The translations under genes were made by a program, and so were the position numbers. From Volvox africanus (lineage: Eukaryota; Chlorophyta; Chlorophyceae; Chlamydomonadales; Volvocaceae), in assembly GCA_030268105.1 (NCBI GenBank), contig BSDZ01000004.1:6180001-6244000 (forward strand): 64,000 nt of DNA. Reading direction: 5' to 3'. Below the pieces are notes generated by a model, which did no database searches, was not told where the DNA came from, and worked only from the letters and a program-made list of their open reading frames with translations. Numbering within the stretch: position 1 is the first letter of the stretch; every line of letters begins with the position of its first letter. Below are positions 30,440 through 41,380 of the stretch, piece after piece.

Positions 30440-31870
30440 TGTGGGGCCGGGTCTCAGAGTTGCGCGCCGTGGATGGCTGCAGAATCCGTTCTCACGTTGC
30501 TGTTGTCACAGCGTGTATTGTTGTTGATGAAGTCCTGTTGCCGCTGATAGGCGGATCTTGTGCGCTTCCGTCCTGTGCATGCTGGATCCGCAGGGCGGCT
30601 CGGCGGCGCTGGCGGGTCGCTCTCCATGTCATCTGGCTCGGTGCGGGGATGGTGTGGCTTCTGCGTGGTCGTACTCCACACGACAGGTGTGTTGCGGCGT
30701 ACATGCGGGTCGGGGGATGGTGCTAGTATCGGGTTGGGGAGACTTGATTTGTGCCGGAGGCCGGTGAACGGCGGGTTGCTGGGGATCTCGCGGAGGCGTC
30801 TGTCTTCCAGAGGCAGCACGGACGACCAGCAACGCGGGTCATGTGCCTTCGTGGGTGGAGCTTGGGGGCATTGGGCACTTATCGCTAGGCTTAGTCGATT
30901 CAGGGCAATCTTGTGCCGGTGTTGCACCTTGCCCCGGGGGAAAAGCTTCTGGAGTTCGGTGGTGGTGATGAGGTGTTGTGTTGTGTTCCTGTCAATGAGC
31001 GCGTGCATGTCTAGGCCCAGCTCTGTTAAGGGGAGCAAGCACCTAAACGGCAGGGTTCCGGGCTTTGTGTCTTGCCGTGCGTTGATGACGGAGGCGACCG
31101 TCATGAGAGTGGTTAGGGATGTGTTGTACGGCATCCCCTTGTCTGTGATCGTGATGCCGTGGTCTCGCGCCAGGGTCAGCTGTTTCAAGGTGGTATAAAA
31201 ACTGCTCTCACGTTTCAACATGTGCATCCTGGTATCGGCCGCCAGACGACACTGCAGCTCAAGCATGGCTCTTGTCACGACGCCTAGCCTGCCTTCATCA
31301 TTTAGGGATAAGACCAGCGCGCGTACTGCCATGCGCACGTAGATTGGTAGCAGGGACTCAACGCCCAATCCATACTGTTCCGCTGGTAGCAGCACGGTGC
31401 GTGTGAAGAAACTGGTGGGCAAGCCGTAGCAGCATCGGGCTACACGTGCTATCATCGCGTCCAAAAGTTTGATATCGTTAGGTGTGTATGCCATGGTGGG
31501 GAAGCTGTATGACACTACCGGTTGTATACAATTCTGTATGATTCTGATGCATTGGTCCGGCGATGCTAGGGAGCCCTGAAGTAGGTCACCCTTGTCCCTC
31601 ACCGTTTTGCAGACATGGGCCATCTGTGCACTCCAGTTGAGGGTCATCGTCACGTGTACCCCAAGGTATTTGTAGGGCTCCGTGGGGGGTAGGTACGGCA
31701 CTGCCTGGCCGCTTATCTTGATTTGTGGGGATGTACACAAGCGGAGTTTGCGCAGCGACGACAATTGGGAGTTTGCCTTCAGAATGATGCAGAAGCAATC
31801 CACGACTGACTTCTTTTGATGGTACCGAAGTCGATTTTGTTGATCGAATTTTCGGGACACCCACATGCTA
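30440..31870 (-). mobile_element. 5'-truncated LINE (non-LTR retrotransposon), RT C-terminal part
   Basis: A 470-codon minus-strand reading (31,866-30,454). It starts in the middle of a reverse transcriptase and shows the LINE thumb/connection region: YKYLGVHVTMTLNWSAQMAH, then CIRIIQNCIQPVVSYSFPTM and a stretch beginning LLPAEQYGLGVESLLPIYVR. Catalytic RT motifs, endonuclease and ORF1 are missing, as expected for 5' truncation during target-primed reverse transcription. The C-terminal tail is rich in Pro, Arg and Thr. The clade cannot be decided by eye. No poly(A) tail is visible, and the 3' end abuts the Gypsy-2 LTR. Confidence 0.75.
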
Positions 31871-31914
31871 CGGGTGTCACTAACGACCTTATCTCAATGG
31901 AGTGATAAGCATAA
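31871..31914. other. Unassigned junction
   Basis: Short sequence between the LINE and the next Gypsy-2 piece. Confidence 0.4.
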
Positions 31915-32779
31915 AGGGGTTGACCCCGTAGTCGTCTGATTGTTCAGGTTACCCTCGTTGCTGAGGGTAAGCATCCCATCGTGGGCAGAATCACCCTTAG
32001 TCGGCGGGAGACCCTCTGCGTGTTAGGGCCCAATGAGTGCGACAAGGTCTCTCGGAGACAGCACTACATGGACATTGGGTGCCGCGACATAATGACAGTA
32101 CCGCGCGTGCATCAATATGGAGTCCAGCACAATTGGCCATTGTGCAAAAGGGAACCTATCGCCTAAGGTACCTTGTCTGTCGTACCAAGATGTCACACCA
32201 GAGGAGGGCGGAACTGTGCAGAGCCTGTGGTTAATTTCGTTTAGCGGCGTTCGTCCGCCGAAATAAAGAACCCAAGCTTGAAGGGTGCAAACGAAGCCTA
32301 TCAAATGTTAAGGGAAGGCGCCCATTAATTGCTTGTGAGGCCCTGGGTGCAATCGATTGCTACCACCGCACAGTCTCTTGTGAAAGATTCTGAGGTCGCA
32401 GCCCCCCCATTGCCAAACTATACCGATGCATTTGTCATCCCGGGGCTCCCACCTATGTTACCTGCTGACCATACGATCCCTCTTGTGCCCGAAGCACAAC
32501 CCGTTTCACAACCTATGTACAGGTTAAGTCCGGTTGAAGTTGGATGAAGTGAAGTGGCAAGTGAGGGATCTGCTCGCAAAGGGTATGGTTTGGTCCCACA
32601 CATTGCCATATCCTACACTGATATTGTTTGTCGGTAAGAAGGATGGGACGTTGCTTATGTGTATTGATTATCGGGGCTTGAATGCGAATATGATTAAAAA
32701 TCGCTACCCTTTGCCGCGCGTCGATGACCTGCTCGCTAAGTTGAAAGGCTCAGCTTATTTTTCCTCGATTGATCTACAA
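31915..32779 (+). pseudogene. Gypsy-2 copy E, protease to mid-RT pol remnant
   Basis: The plus strand is collinear with copy D and Gypsy-1. It starts in the pre-protease linker (near 31,970-32,170), passes the protease-RT junction (ADHTIPLVPEAQ near 32,460), and reads reverse transcriptase at 32,534-32,779 ([20 protein letters not shown], then [20 protein letters not shown]). Frame breaks occur before 32,534. It stops at 32,779, within the IDLQ motif, where an inverted LTR piece begins. This copy keeps the uninterrupted sequence at which the mosaic inserted in copy D (near 32,130-32,150). Confidence 0.85.
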
Positions 32780-33273
32780 TGTTGTATCCTTCCTTCTTCA
32801 ATCATGCACTGAATCTGCACGTCTGAGTGTTAGCTACACGTGCATGATGCTTACGAACAGCAAGACACTTCAGTGCGAGCAATATGACAGCGGAAGACTC
32901 AACAGCAAGGAAAGATTCAACTTACAATAGTCTTCGATTACAAATTGGTAGTCGGCCGTCAGACCCCGCGGGCAATGTTCATCATCCGGCTGAAGATGCT
33001 ATGCTAGAATAGCTCAGGCCGAATATAAATGCATAAAACGTATGTATACGAATTAGATTGAGTTAAGTACTCGGGTACTTAATCCAAAGTAGCATCGAGC
33101 CGACTTCGGTCTCTAGGTGGCCATCCTCGCACCTATCACATCGTGATACCGATGTGCAGTACAGGTCTCACTGGATTCCGATCTCAAGTGTGAGTACCTT
33201 CGTAACACTATTCTAAATACCGCGTAATCCGTGATATTAATGGATGCAACGCATGCAATATGCGAAGGTCCGA
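32780..33273 (-). repeat. Gypsy-2 LTR fragment, inverted
   Basis: About 494 bp of LTR in minus orientation, truncated at its 5' portion. It contains the 8-bp-stem hairpin 33,063-33,082 with a TCGG loop. Confidence 0.8.
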
Positions 33274-33648
33274 TGGTAGGAAACATAGCTGTGGAGCTAT
33301 CCCTACCTTCTGACATGAATATCCACCCCACGTTTCATATTTCACTCGTTCATCCTTATCGTGGCATGGAGCCCGTTACGAACAACACCGATGCCCCTGC
33401 AATAATGGACCCCGGTCCCGAGACCTGGATTGCAGGCAAGCAAAAAGTGTATGATGTGGAGCGAATATTGGATTATCGGGTTCATCGTATAGGTCGACAA
33501 TGACAAAAGCGTAAGGTGCACGAATATCTGGTCAAGTGGACCGGCTATTCCAGCGAGCATAATTTGTGGGAACCGATGGGTAACTTCTCACCGGAAATGA
33601 AGCCTTTATTGGAAGAAGCTCGCCTACGTGCCACGCAGACCCAATGAT
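33274..33648 (+). pseudogene. Gypsy-2 pol C-terminus with chromodomain remnant
   Basis: The plus strand begins at MVGN(I/V)AVELSLPSDMNI, in the GPY/F-like module, and continues through [33 protein letters not shown] and, after a stop at about 33,501, a chromodomain-like [17 protein letters not shown] segment. It ends where Gypsy-1 pol also ends, just before the polypurine tract. The premature stop replaces an Arg codon in the sister copy at 40,369. Only the last tenth of pol is present. Confidence 0.85.
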
Positions 33649-33706
33649 CTCTGCAGTCGATGCTGTCCGATGCAGCAAGGACGCTGCATACGGGAGGGGG
33701 GATAGT

Positions 33707-34520
33707 TGTTGTATGCCGGTTCAATCACCGTTTGCACCAATGAAGACCGCAACGCATTTAAGCATTGTGAAGCATGATACAAGCATATTAGCATGATATA
33801 CTCGAGTATATCTAGCGAATCAGGCATGCTGCATTATCACCTACGACGTCGCGCGGTCGGTCAACATGTTTGACTTGATATCGATAATTAATGCGCGACC
33901 TATCCATGGGCATATTATATCACGTAATAATATTTTAAATATTATTATCTCATCTACTTCATAAAATATACGCGTATGCGAGAATGCGATGATCGCGATG
34001 GTTGGGTCGGCAACTGAATACCGATATTTGGACCTTCACATATTGCATATGTTGCATCCATTAATATCAAGGTTTACGCGGTATTTAGAATGATGCTACG
34101 AAGGTACTCACACTTGAGATCGTAATCCAGTGAGACCTGTACTGCACATCAGTATCGCGACGTGATAGGTGCGAGGACGGCCGCCTAGAGTCCGAAGTCG
34201 GCTCGATGCTACTTTGGACTAAGTACCGGAGTATTTAACTCTATCTGATACGCATACATACGATATAATCATTTATATTCGGCCTGAGCTATTCTAGCAC
34301 TCCATCTGCAGCCGAGTGATGAACAATGCCTGCGGGGTCTGACGGCAGACTACAGATTTGTAATTGAAGAACATTGTATGTTGGATCTTTCCTTATTCTT
34401 GAGTCTTCCGCTGTCACTTTGCTCGCATTGAATCGCCTTGCTGTTCATAAGCACGGTGCGCACTAGCTAACATTCAGACGTGCAGATTCAGTGCATGATT
34501 GAAGAAGGAAGGATACAACA
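33707..34520 (+). repeat. Gypsy-2 LTR (3' LTR of the preceding remnant, also followed by a PBS)
   Basis: 814 bp, TGTTG...CAACA. Preceded by a GGGAGGGGGGA-type polypurine tract. Contains the perfect palindrome GATATACTCGAGTATATC at 33,795-33,812 and a 10-bp hairpin 33,925-33,947. Unusually, primer-binding-site-like sequence follows it (TTTGGTAGCGAGACGGTTCG, about 34,522-34,542). Confidence 0.85.
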
Positions 34521-34625
34521 AATTTGGTAGCGAGACGGTTCGACTCACGGCTGTCTCATCGTCGCTATTGGGGAGTAGATTCTGGCACGAGTGAACGGCG
34601 GCGAGAAGCATCACGGGATAACTTC
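34521..34625 (+). other. Gypsy-2 5'-leader remnant after shared LTR
   Basis: PBS-like sequence plus about 80 bases of leader. It shows that the LTR at 33,707-34,520 also served as the 5' LTR of a second element. Confidence 0.6.
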
Positions 34626-34995
34626 ATCGGAAAATCGGTACTGTATTATCCTCTCTCTGAACTTTTGATATAACATTCGTCTGTTGATACTAATTGTATT
34701 TTCGCTACCCGGAAAGTTCTTAAGTTCACAGAAGGGATTTCTTTGCCATTATACTCGGAATCGCGTCCCCAATAAGTTGGATACCTGACAGGTCCAGCTT
34801 CTAAGGATATACTCATTTGAAGGTGACTACGTATTGGTGGATTACATTTTTACTTGCATCAGAGTTTACTTGAACGCGGACAGTACACGAGCGACAAACC
34901 CAAAGGTAGAGCCCTACCTTTATCTCTTTGTCCTTTTAAGGTACTAATTGGAATACATGTCGTGTGATCAGTACCCACCAACTATGGAGGAGGGT
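34626..34995. other. AT-rich insert of unknown origin
   Basis: About 370 bases of lower GC than the flanks, between Gypsy-2 leader and LTR remnants. On the minus strand MSISLEAGPVRYPTYWGRDS is readable. I recognise no family, and the terminal repeats are not evident. Confidence 0.4.
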
Positions 34996-35241
34996 GACCA
35001 GATAATATTCAAAGTATTATTACGTGATATAATACGCCAATGGATATATCGCACATTAATGATCAGCCTCGAGTCAAACATGTTGACCGACAGTGCAATG
35101 TCATAGATGATAATGCAGCATGCCTGATGAGCTAGATATACTCGAGTATATCATGCTAATATGATTGTATTATGCTTCATAATTTTCGAATGCATTGCGG
35201 CCTACTTCGGTGCAAACGGTGATCGAACCGGCATACGACAA
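34996..35241 (-). repeat. Gypsy-2 LTR fragment, inverted
   Basis: The 5' third of a Gypsy-2 LTR in minus orientation, including the TATACTCGAGTATA palindrome near 35,140-35,153. Confidence 0.8.
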
Positions 35242-35283
35242 TGAGGAGGTGCCGATCGCGACGGACCTCACGGAGCGGTTTGT
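35242..35283 (+). pseudogene. Small pol piece (RNase H-integrase linker)
   Basis: Reads [13 protein letters not shown], as in Gypsy-1 pol. A rearranged sliver of 42 bp. Confidence 0.6.
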
Positions 35284-35543
35284 TGTACGAACACCGAGTC
35301 GTATCCCCCCTCAGTTTTGGGCAGCGCGACTACGAAGTCCATCGAAACACTTTCCCAAGGGGCATCTGGAATAGGTAAAAGATGTAAAAAAACCCTGGTC
35401 CTTACCGGATAGTGCTTTATTGCGCTGGCATAAACTGTACCTTTGCACGAAATTTTCCGCATCCTTCACCACGCGCGGCCACCAGAACGAATGTCGTACG
35501 AGACACGTACTTCCAGGATGTCCTGCTAACGGGTCCTCGTGGA

Positions 35544-35555
35544 ACCGCGCAAGAA
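35544..35555. repeat. SINE-2 target-site duplication, left
   Basis: ACCGCGCAAGAA, repeated at 36,170-36,181. Confidence 0.9.
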
Positions 35556-36169
35556 TTATTATTATTATTATTACATTACTCCGGCCGAAGCCTGGCGTGT
35601 GTTAAGGGGGGGACGGCACTGAGGGGGTACACTTCACGGACTCCCTATACTCCATATCTCCACCGCTATCCCGGTTGATCGTCCATCTTCTTCGATTAAC
35701 GTTGAACCATTATCACTGGCCATACGCCACACTCTTGCTGTGGGACAAGACCCATTCTTGCATCTTGCCAGAGTCGGGTGCTCCTGTACATATACACTAG
35801 GCCTCCTGAAATCTGCATCGCCCATATCACACACTACCACATGGCACCCTGTGCTTGCGGCACCCTTGTCCTGGCGGAGGGTACTCAGCCCCCTCCGACC
35901 CACTTCAGCCGCTTGGGAATTCTGCACCCCTCATCTTAGTCTCATGCGAGGTTCGGCCTAGCCATGCTTTCTCAGTAGCCTCCGATCAATTTCTTGTCCA
36001 GCTTCAGAGCTCCTTGTTTGTCCAATGTCTCCTCATCTACGACTCCTAGCCTTCTGGTGATGGGCATACCACCACATACCCACAGGTTGCAGTAAGCCAC
36101 CCGTGGTGACAGCGATGGGATTCGAACCCATACCTCCTGACGGAAACGTCAGTGGTCTAATAAGCTGCC
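35556..36169 (-). mobile_element. SINE-2, tRNA-derived SINE
   Basis: A 614-bp minus-strand insertion with a perfect 12-bp target duplication. The 5' head (36,169-36,104) is tRNA-like and includes an exact pol III B box GGTTCGAATCC (36,118-36,128). The body is not related to tRNA and the 3' end is a (TAA)n tail at 35,556-35,574. Inserted in Gypsy-2 copy F, so younger than it. Confidence 0.85.
36104..36169 (-). other. tRNA-like head of SINE-2
   Basis: About 66 nt with an exact B box and a T-arm-like GGGTTCGAATCCC hairpin. The A box is only approximate. It is not a functional tRNA gene because there is no proper acceptor stem and it continues into the SINE body. Confidence 0.6.
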
Positions 36170-36181
36170 ACCGCGCAAGAA
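36170..36181. repeat. SINE-2 target-site duplication, right
   Basis: ACCGCGCAAGAA, partner of 35,544-35,555. Confidence 0.9.
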
Positions 36182-37079
36182 CATCATAGCGCAAAGAGTC
36201 GTCGTTCGGTACGACGATTTGTGTGGTCGAAGCATCCTTCCGTAGCCACAGATCGTTGCGCTTGTGCAAATGTTCCACAGTACTTGGTGAAGCAAACCAT
36301 GGATCGGCCTGATACGCCATCTTGAGTCGTTGCACGAGATCCGTTGCCGTAGGCACCTCCTGACTGCGTGAACGAGTAACCGGCGCTGCCAGAATCGCAG
36401 CATGTAATGATGGATGTCGACTAAGGGCGTCAGCAATATTAATTCTGCTGGTGATGTACTCCCATGTACAGAAACGAGACAGATACTCCATCCACCTGGC
36501 TTGTCGTCGGTTAAGTGTAGGGACACTCTGCAAGAATGTCAGCGGTTTGTGATCAGTCTTCAGTGTAAAAGGGCGGCCTTCGAGGTAACAGCGCCACTCC
36601 TTCAAAGCATGTAGAGCCGCCAACAGCTCTTGTTCTCCGGTCGTATATCAGGTCTCCGCACCCGAGAACTTTTTACTCGTGAAGGCGATCGGTCGTCCTT
36701 CCTGCAACAATACAGCGCCGCTTCCATGCAAGGAAGCATCCGATACAACTTCAACACGGAATGGCAACGAGTAATCAGGGAAAGAGAGGGTAACGTTGTC
36801 GGTGATGATTCGCTTGAGCTCTTCAAATGCCCGCTGACACGCGGGTGTCCAGGCTTCGAGGGAAGCGAAACCTCCTTTCTTCGTCAAATTCGTAAGCAGG
36901 GCCGCAATAATGGAGTAATTTTTGGTAAACTTACGGAAGTAGTTGGTCAAACCCAAGAACTGGCGTAGTTCGGTGAGGTTCTGCGGCGTGTGCCACTCGC
37001 GAACCACAGCTACTTTCCGTGGGTCCATCCTTATTCCAGTGGCCGACACGATGTGGCCCAAATACTCCACCTGAGGCTG

Positions 37080-37172
37080 CTCCACCCGCAAGCGTGCCAC
37101 GCAAACCCAATGACCCCTGCAGTCGATGCTGTATGAAGCAGCGAGGACGCTGCATACGGGAGGGGGGATAAT
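37080..37172 (+). pseudogene. 3' end of a Gypsy-1-type pol with polypurine tract
   Basis: RKRATQTQ followed by TGA, then the spacer and GGGAGGGGGGA tract as in copies A-C. This is the last 93 bp of an element whose 5' part is gone. Confidence 0.85.
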
Positions 37173-37996
37173 TGTTGTGCCACGGTATGTTTCCCGCCGA
37201 TGCGACGCTACAAGGTGAAGTGCTATTTTGATGAATGCATGAACGATCAATGCATATGAATGAACTTACATGATATAAATGTATTTGTATACATTTATAT
37301 ATGTATTTGGCATGTCACCATTATCCATCGCGACATCGCATCATGGCAAATCCGCCTAGCATGCATGAAATCCCGAATCATTGAAGTGCGCATTATGCTC
37401 GTGCTACGAAACAATAAGTAATATTATCTGGTATAATATTACTTCATTATAGCACACGTTGAGAGCGCCGCACCCGTCGTGATACATGCCTTGCAACCGA
37501 ATATCGTTATTCGGACCCTTGCATCATGCGAATGCTGGAAAGGCTTATACGTTGTTATACGTGAACATCACCTATGCGCAGTAGGGTTGTCACACTTAGG
37601 ATCGGCCTCCTAGTGTGAATCGTACGGCATCGCAATGCTGCGAGTATAACAGATGCGAGGACGGCTAAGTAAGACAAGACATTCGATACCGGAGAACACT
37701 CGTGTGTTCAACATTACTATTGCTATACGCTCTTCTACTTAGCCCGAGCTAAGCCTAAACTTCGCTTATCACCGCCGCGTGATGATTGCTTGCCTCCGGC
37801 GCTGACGGCGATTTCGTCCATTGCATCGCTTCGGTCTGTAAGATTGTAAGTTATATCTCTTCTTGTCTTGAAGTCTTCCGCTGTCTCTGTTTGCTCTCGC
37901 TTGCCTTGCTGTACTTGCAAGTGCTTGCACATCGGTGTCGAAAGCCTTCAGACGCGCAGATACTTATGAGCAAACACGAAGGAGAGGTAGAACAAC
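37173..37996 (+). repeat. Older Gypsy-1 LTR
   Basis: 824 bp, the same length as the young LTRs but with many substitutions, and the 3' terminus altered to GAACAAC. It marks an older Gypsy-1 insertion. Confidence 0.88.
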
Positions 37997-40518
37997 GGAC
38001 CGGACCCCCTTTGGTCACTTTGAGTACACGGTCTTGTCATTTGGACTTACTAATGCGCCCGCCACATTTCAAGCAGTGATGGATCGCATGTTCAGACCGT
38101 ATATCAACAGGTTCACCGTTTGTTATTTGGATGATATTTTAATATATTCCAAGACGCGCGAGGAGCACCTGAAGCATCTCGAGCTCGTGCTTGAGGTGAT
38201 GAAGCGGGAGCAATTGTTTGCTAAATGCACCAAATGTTTTTGGGCGCAGCCTCGGGGGAGTATTTGGGCCACATCGTATCGGCCACTGGAATAAGGGTGG
38301 ACCCACGGAAAGTAGCTGTGGTTCACGAATGGCCCGCGCCTCAGAACCTCACCGAACTACGCCAGTTCTTAGGTTTGACCAACTACTTCCGTAAGTTTAT
38401 TCATAAATATTCCATTATGGCGGCCCCGCTTACAAATCTGACGAGGAAAGGAGGTTTCGCTTCTCTCGAGGCCTGGACACCCATGTGCCATTGGGCATTC
38501 GAAGAGCTCAAGTGAATCGTCACCGACGACGTTACCCTCTCTTTCCCTGATTACCCGTCGCCGTTTTGTGTAGAAGTAATATCGGATGCTTCCTTGCATG
38601 GAAGCGGCGCTGTATTGTTGCAGGAAGGACGACCAATCGCCTTCACAAGTAAGAAATTCTCGGGTGTGGAGACCCGATACACGACCGGAGAGCAGGAGCT
38701 GTTGGCAGTTCTACATGCTCTAAAGGAATGGCGCTGTTACCTCGAAGCCGCCCTTTTACACTGAAGACCGATCACAAACCACTGACATTTCAACCGACGA
38801 CAAGCCAGATGGATGGAGTATCTATCTCGTTTCGACTGTACATGGGAGTATATCGCCGGCAGAATTAATATTGCTGACGCCCTCAGTCAACATCCGTCGT
38901 TACATGCTGCGATTTTAGCAGCACCGATTACCCGTTCATGCAGTCAGGAGGTGCCGATAGCAGCGTATGAAGTGGATCCGTGGTTTGCTTCGCCAAGTAA
39001 TGTGGAACATATGCACAAGCGCAACGATTCATGACTACGGATGGATGGTTCGACCACACAAATCGTCGTGCCGAACGACAACGCTCTGCGCTGCAATATT
39101 CTTGCTCGGTTCCACGAGGACCCGTTAGCAGGACACCCTGGAAGCACGCGTTTGGCAAAGCCAGTACGACGCTCGTTCTGGTGGCCACGCATGGTGAAGG
39201 ATGTGGAAAACTTCGTGCAAAGGTGCAGTTTATGTCAGCGCAACAAAGCACTATCCGGTAAGGGCCAGGGTTTATTACAACCTTTACCTATACCAGATGC
39301 CCCTTGGGAAAGTGTTTCTATGGACTTCGTAGTTGCGCTACCCAAAACTGAGGGGGGATACGACTCGGTGTTCATTATGGTCGATCGCTTGACCAAGATG
39401 GTTCACTTAGCCCCCTGCACCTCGTCTTGCACCGCTGAGCAAACAGCACGATTATTGTTTGATAACGTGGTCCGATTGCATGGCATTTCTAAAAATGTGA
39501 TATCCGATCACGGCGGTCAATTCACGTCTAAGTTTTGGGAAGTGCTATGTGAACTCGTCGGTATGCACATTCATTTGAGCACAGCATATCATCCACAATC
39601 TGATGGGCAAACCGAACGCACAATTCGCACGTTGGGCGATATGTTAACGAATTTCACGGGACGCACACCCTCCGTTTGGGATACATTTCTAACTTCGGCA
39701 GAATTCGCGCTTAACAACACTGTTAACCGCTCTACAGGTCAAAGCCCTTTCTTTCTGAATTATGGATTCCATCCCACGCTACCCGTGTGGCAAGAGTTGG
39801 AGGTAAATATTCCGGCGGCTAAAACCTTTGCCAAGTCGTTCCTATCCCGCATGACAGACGCAAAGGCATGTTTGGACGCGGCACAACAACGGACGACGGA
39901 CTACTATAATAAATCCAAACGAGACATAACATTTTCGGTGGGACAAATGGTATTATTGAGCACTAAGAATCTGCGTTCGCTCGCCAATGGTTCCCGAGAA
40001 TTACTGCCTCGCTGGATTGGTCCATATCCTGCTGTTCGTGTTGTACCTCTGTTGTGTCAACCTACAAAGGCCCGATCGGAAGATGACCATCGATGGTCCA
40101 ATCTTTGACACTACCCATAGATACCCCAGGATACTACAGTTCGTATGGTAGGAAATGTAGCTGTGGAGCTATCCCTACCCCCTGACATGAATATCCACCC
40201 CACGTTTCATATCTCCCTCATCCGTCCTTATCGCGGTGCAGTACCTGTCACAAACGACACCGATGCCCCTGCAGTAATGGACCCCGGTCCCGAGACCTGG
40301 ATCGCAGGCAAACAAAAGGTGTACGATGTGGAACGGATACTGGATTATCGGGTTCGTCGTATAGGTCGACAGCGACGAAAGTGGAAGGTGCACGAGTATC
40401 TGGTCAAGTGGACTGGCTATTCTAGCGAGCACAACTCTTGGGAGCCGACACGTAATTTCTCGCCAGAGATGAAGCCCCTATTGGAGGAAGCTTGTCTACG
40501 TGTCACACAGACCCAATG
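37997..40518 (+). pseudogene. Gypsy-2 copy G, pol remnant (RT to chromodomain)
   Basis: The plus strand starts in mid-RT ([20 protein letters not shown], then [11 protein letters not shown] near 38,120). It passes RNase H, with a stop near 38,513, a frameshift and a deletion near 38,750-38,800. It then has a long open integrase stretch (39,041-40,038: [52 protein letters not shown]), is interrupted at 40,039 by a 100-bp LTR-like insertion, and ends with the GPY/F-like module and chromodomain-like segment ([17 protein letters not shown]) at 40,145-40,518. This is the best-preserved Gypsy-2 pol in the window but is inactive. Confidence 0.9.
40039..40138 (+). mobile_element. 100-bp solo-LTR-like mini element
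   Basis: Starts TGTTGTACCTC, ends GGATACTACA, and is flanked by the 5-bp duplication GTTCG (40,034-40,038 and 40,139-40,143). TG...CA termini and a 5-bp duplication are LTR-retroelement hallmarks. The length is that of a TRIM-type LTR. It breaks the copy G pol frame. Confidence 0.7.
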
Positions 40519-40578
40519 ATCTCTGCAGTCGATGCTGTCCGATGCAGCGAGGACGCTGCATACGGGAGGGGGGATAGT

Positions 40579-41380
40579 TGTTGTACACCGGTTCGATCAC
40601 CATTTGCACCAAAGTAGACCGCAATACATTGGAGCATTATGGATCATGAGTATGCTAGCGTGATATATTCGTGTATATCTAGCTAGATTGGCATTCCGCA
40701 TCATCACTCGATTAAACGTGAAAAATCTTATATATTAAAATGTTAAATTTATTTGCATCAGAATTTGATTACCTTATTATGCTCTTCGTAATATAACTTG
40801 TATAACTTAAGAAGTAATTAAGATGAGAAAAGTGGTGATTTCAGAATTATTTAATGCCGATGTTAGGCAAACTCTTCTTGCAAAAGCAATTTATTATAGA
40901 GACTATATTCGGATATATTAAGGAGCATTTTAACATCAGACCTAATAAGCATAGATTTCCTACAAACTTTTTTGCTTCTCTCTTTGCGAAATTTCTGGTT
41001 TGAATATAAAAGTTCATGGAACTAAGGGAACTTTAGACAAAAAGTTTGCCCGCATCAGGCAAACATGTTTGACTCGAGGTCGACACCGAAGCAATGACAC
41101 CATTATGGCGTAATCCATCAAGTAATAATATTTCAAGTATTATTACATCATTCGTATCATGAATCAGGCGTGTATGCGGAAATGCGACGGTTGCAATGGT
41201 TAGTCGGCAACCGAATATCGATATTCAGACCTTTGCACCGTGCATACGTTGCATGCTCTAAAGTCTTCCACTGTCACATCGCTCGCATTGCAGTGCTTTG
41301 CTGTTCATAAGCACGAGGCACTTTACCTAACACGCAGACATGCAGATCTAGTGCATGAGTGAAGAAGGAAGGATACAACA
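40579..41380 (+). repeat. Gypsy-2 copy G 3' LTR with internal AT-rich insert
   Basis: TGTTG...CAACA ends. LTR sequence is recognisable at 40,579-about 40,710 and about 41,055-41,380, with part of the middle missing. The intervening 345 bases are unrelated. Confidence 0.8.
40710..41055. other. AT-rich insert in Gypsy-2 LTR
   Basis: Low-GC sequence unlike the surroundings. A short plus-strand reading at 40,824-40,919 (MRKVVISELFNADVRQTLLA then KAIYYRDYIRIY) looks protein-like but is unassigned. It could be another piece of foreign or organelle DNA. Confidence 0.45.

Larger units (their letters stand above)
35284..37079 (-). pseudogene. Gypsy-2 copy F, pol remnant (RT to integrase), split by SINE-2
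   Basis: The minus strand from 37,079 reads the RT thumb ([20 protein letters not shown]), RNase H ([20 protein letters not shown] and [20 protein letters not shown]) and the start of integrase (the zinc-finger region and [13 protein letters not shown] near 35,300). SINE-2 (35,556-36,169) interrupts it just before the zinc finger, with a 12-bp duplication of pol sequence. A TGA replaces an Arg codon in RNase H near 36,650, and there are frame breaks near 35,290-35,450. Both ends are cut by rearrangement. Confidence 0.88.

Noticed and set aside
36104..36169. A functional tRNA gene
   Set aside because: Only the B box and T arm are good, the acceptor stem is absent, and the sequence is the head of a SINE with its own target duplication.
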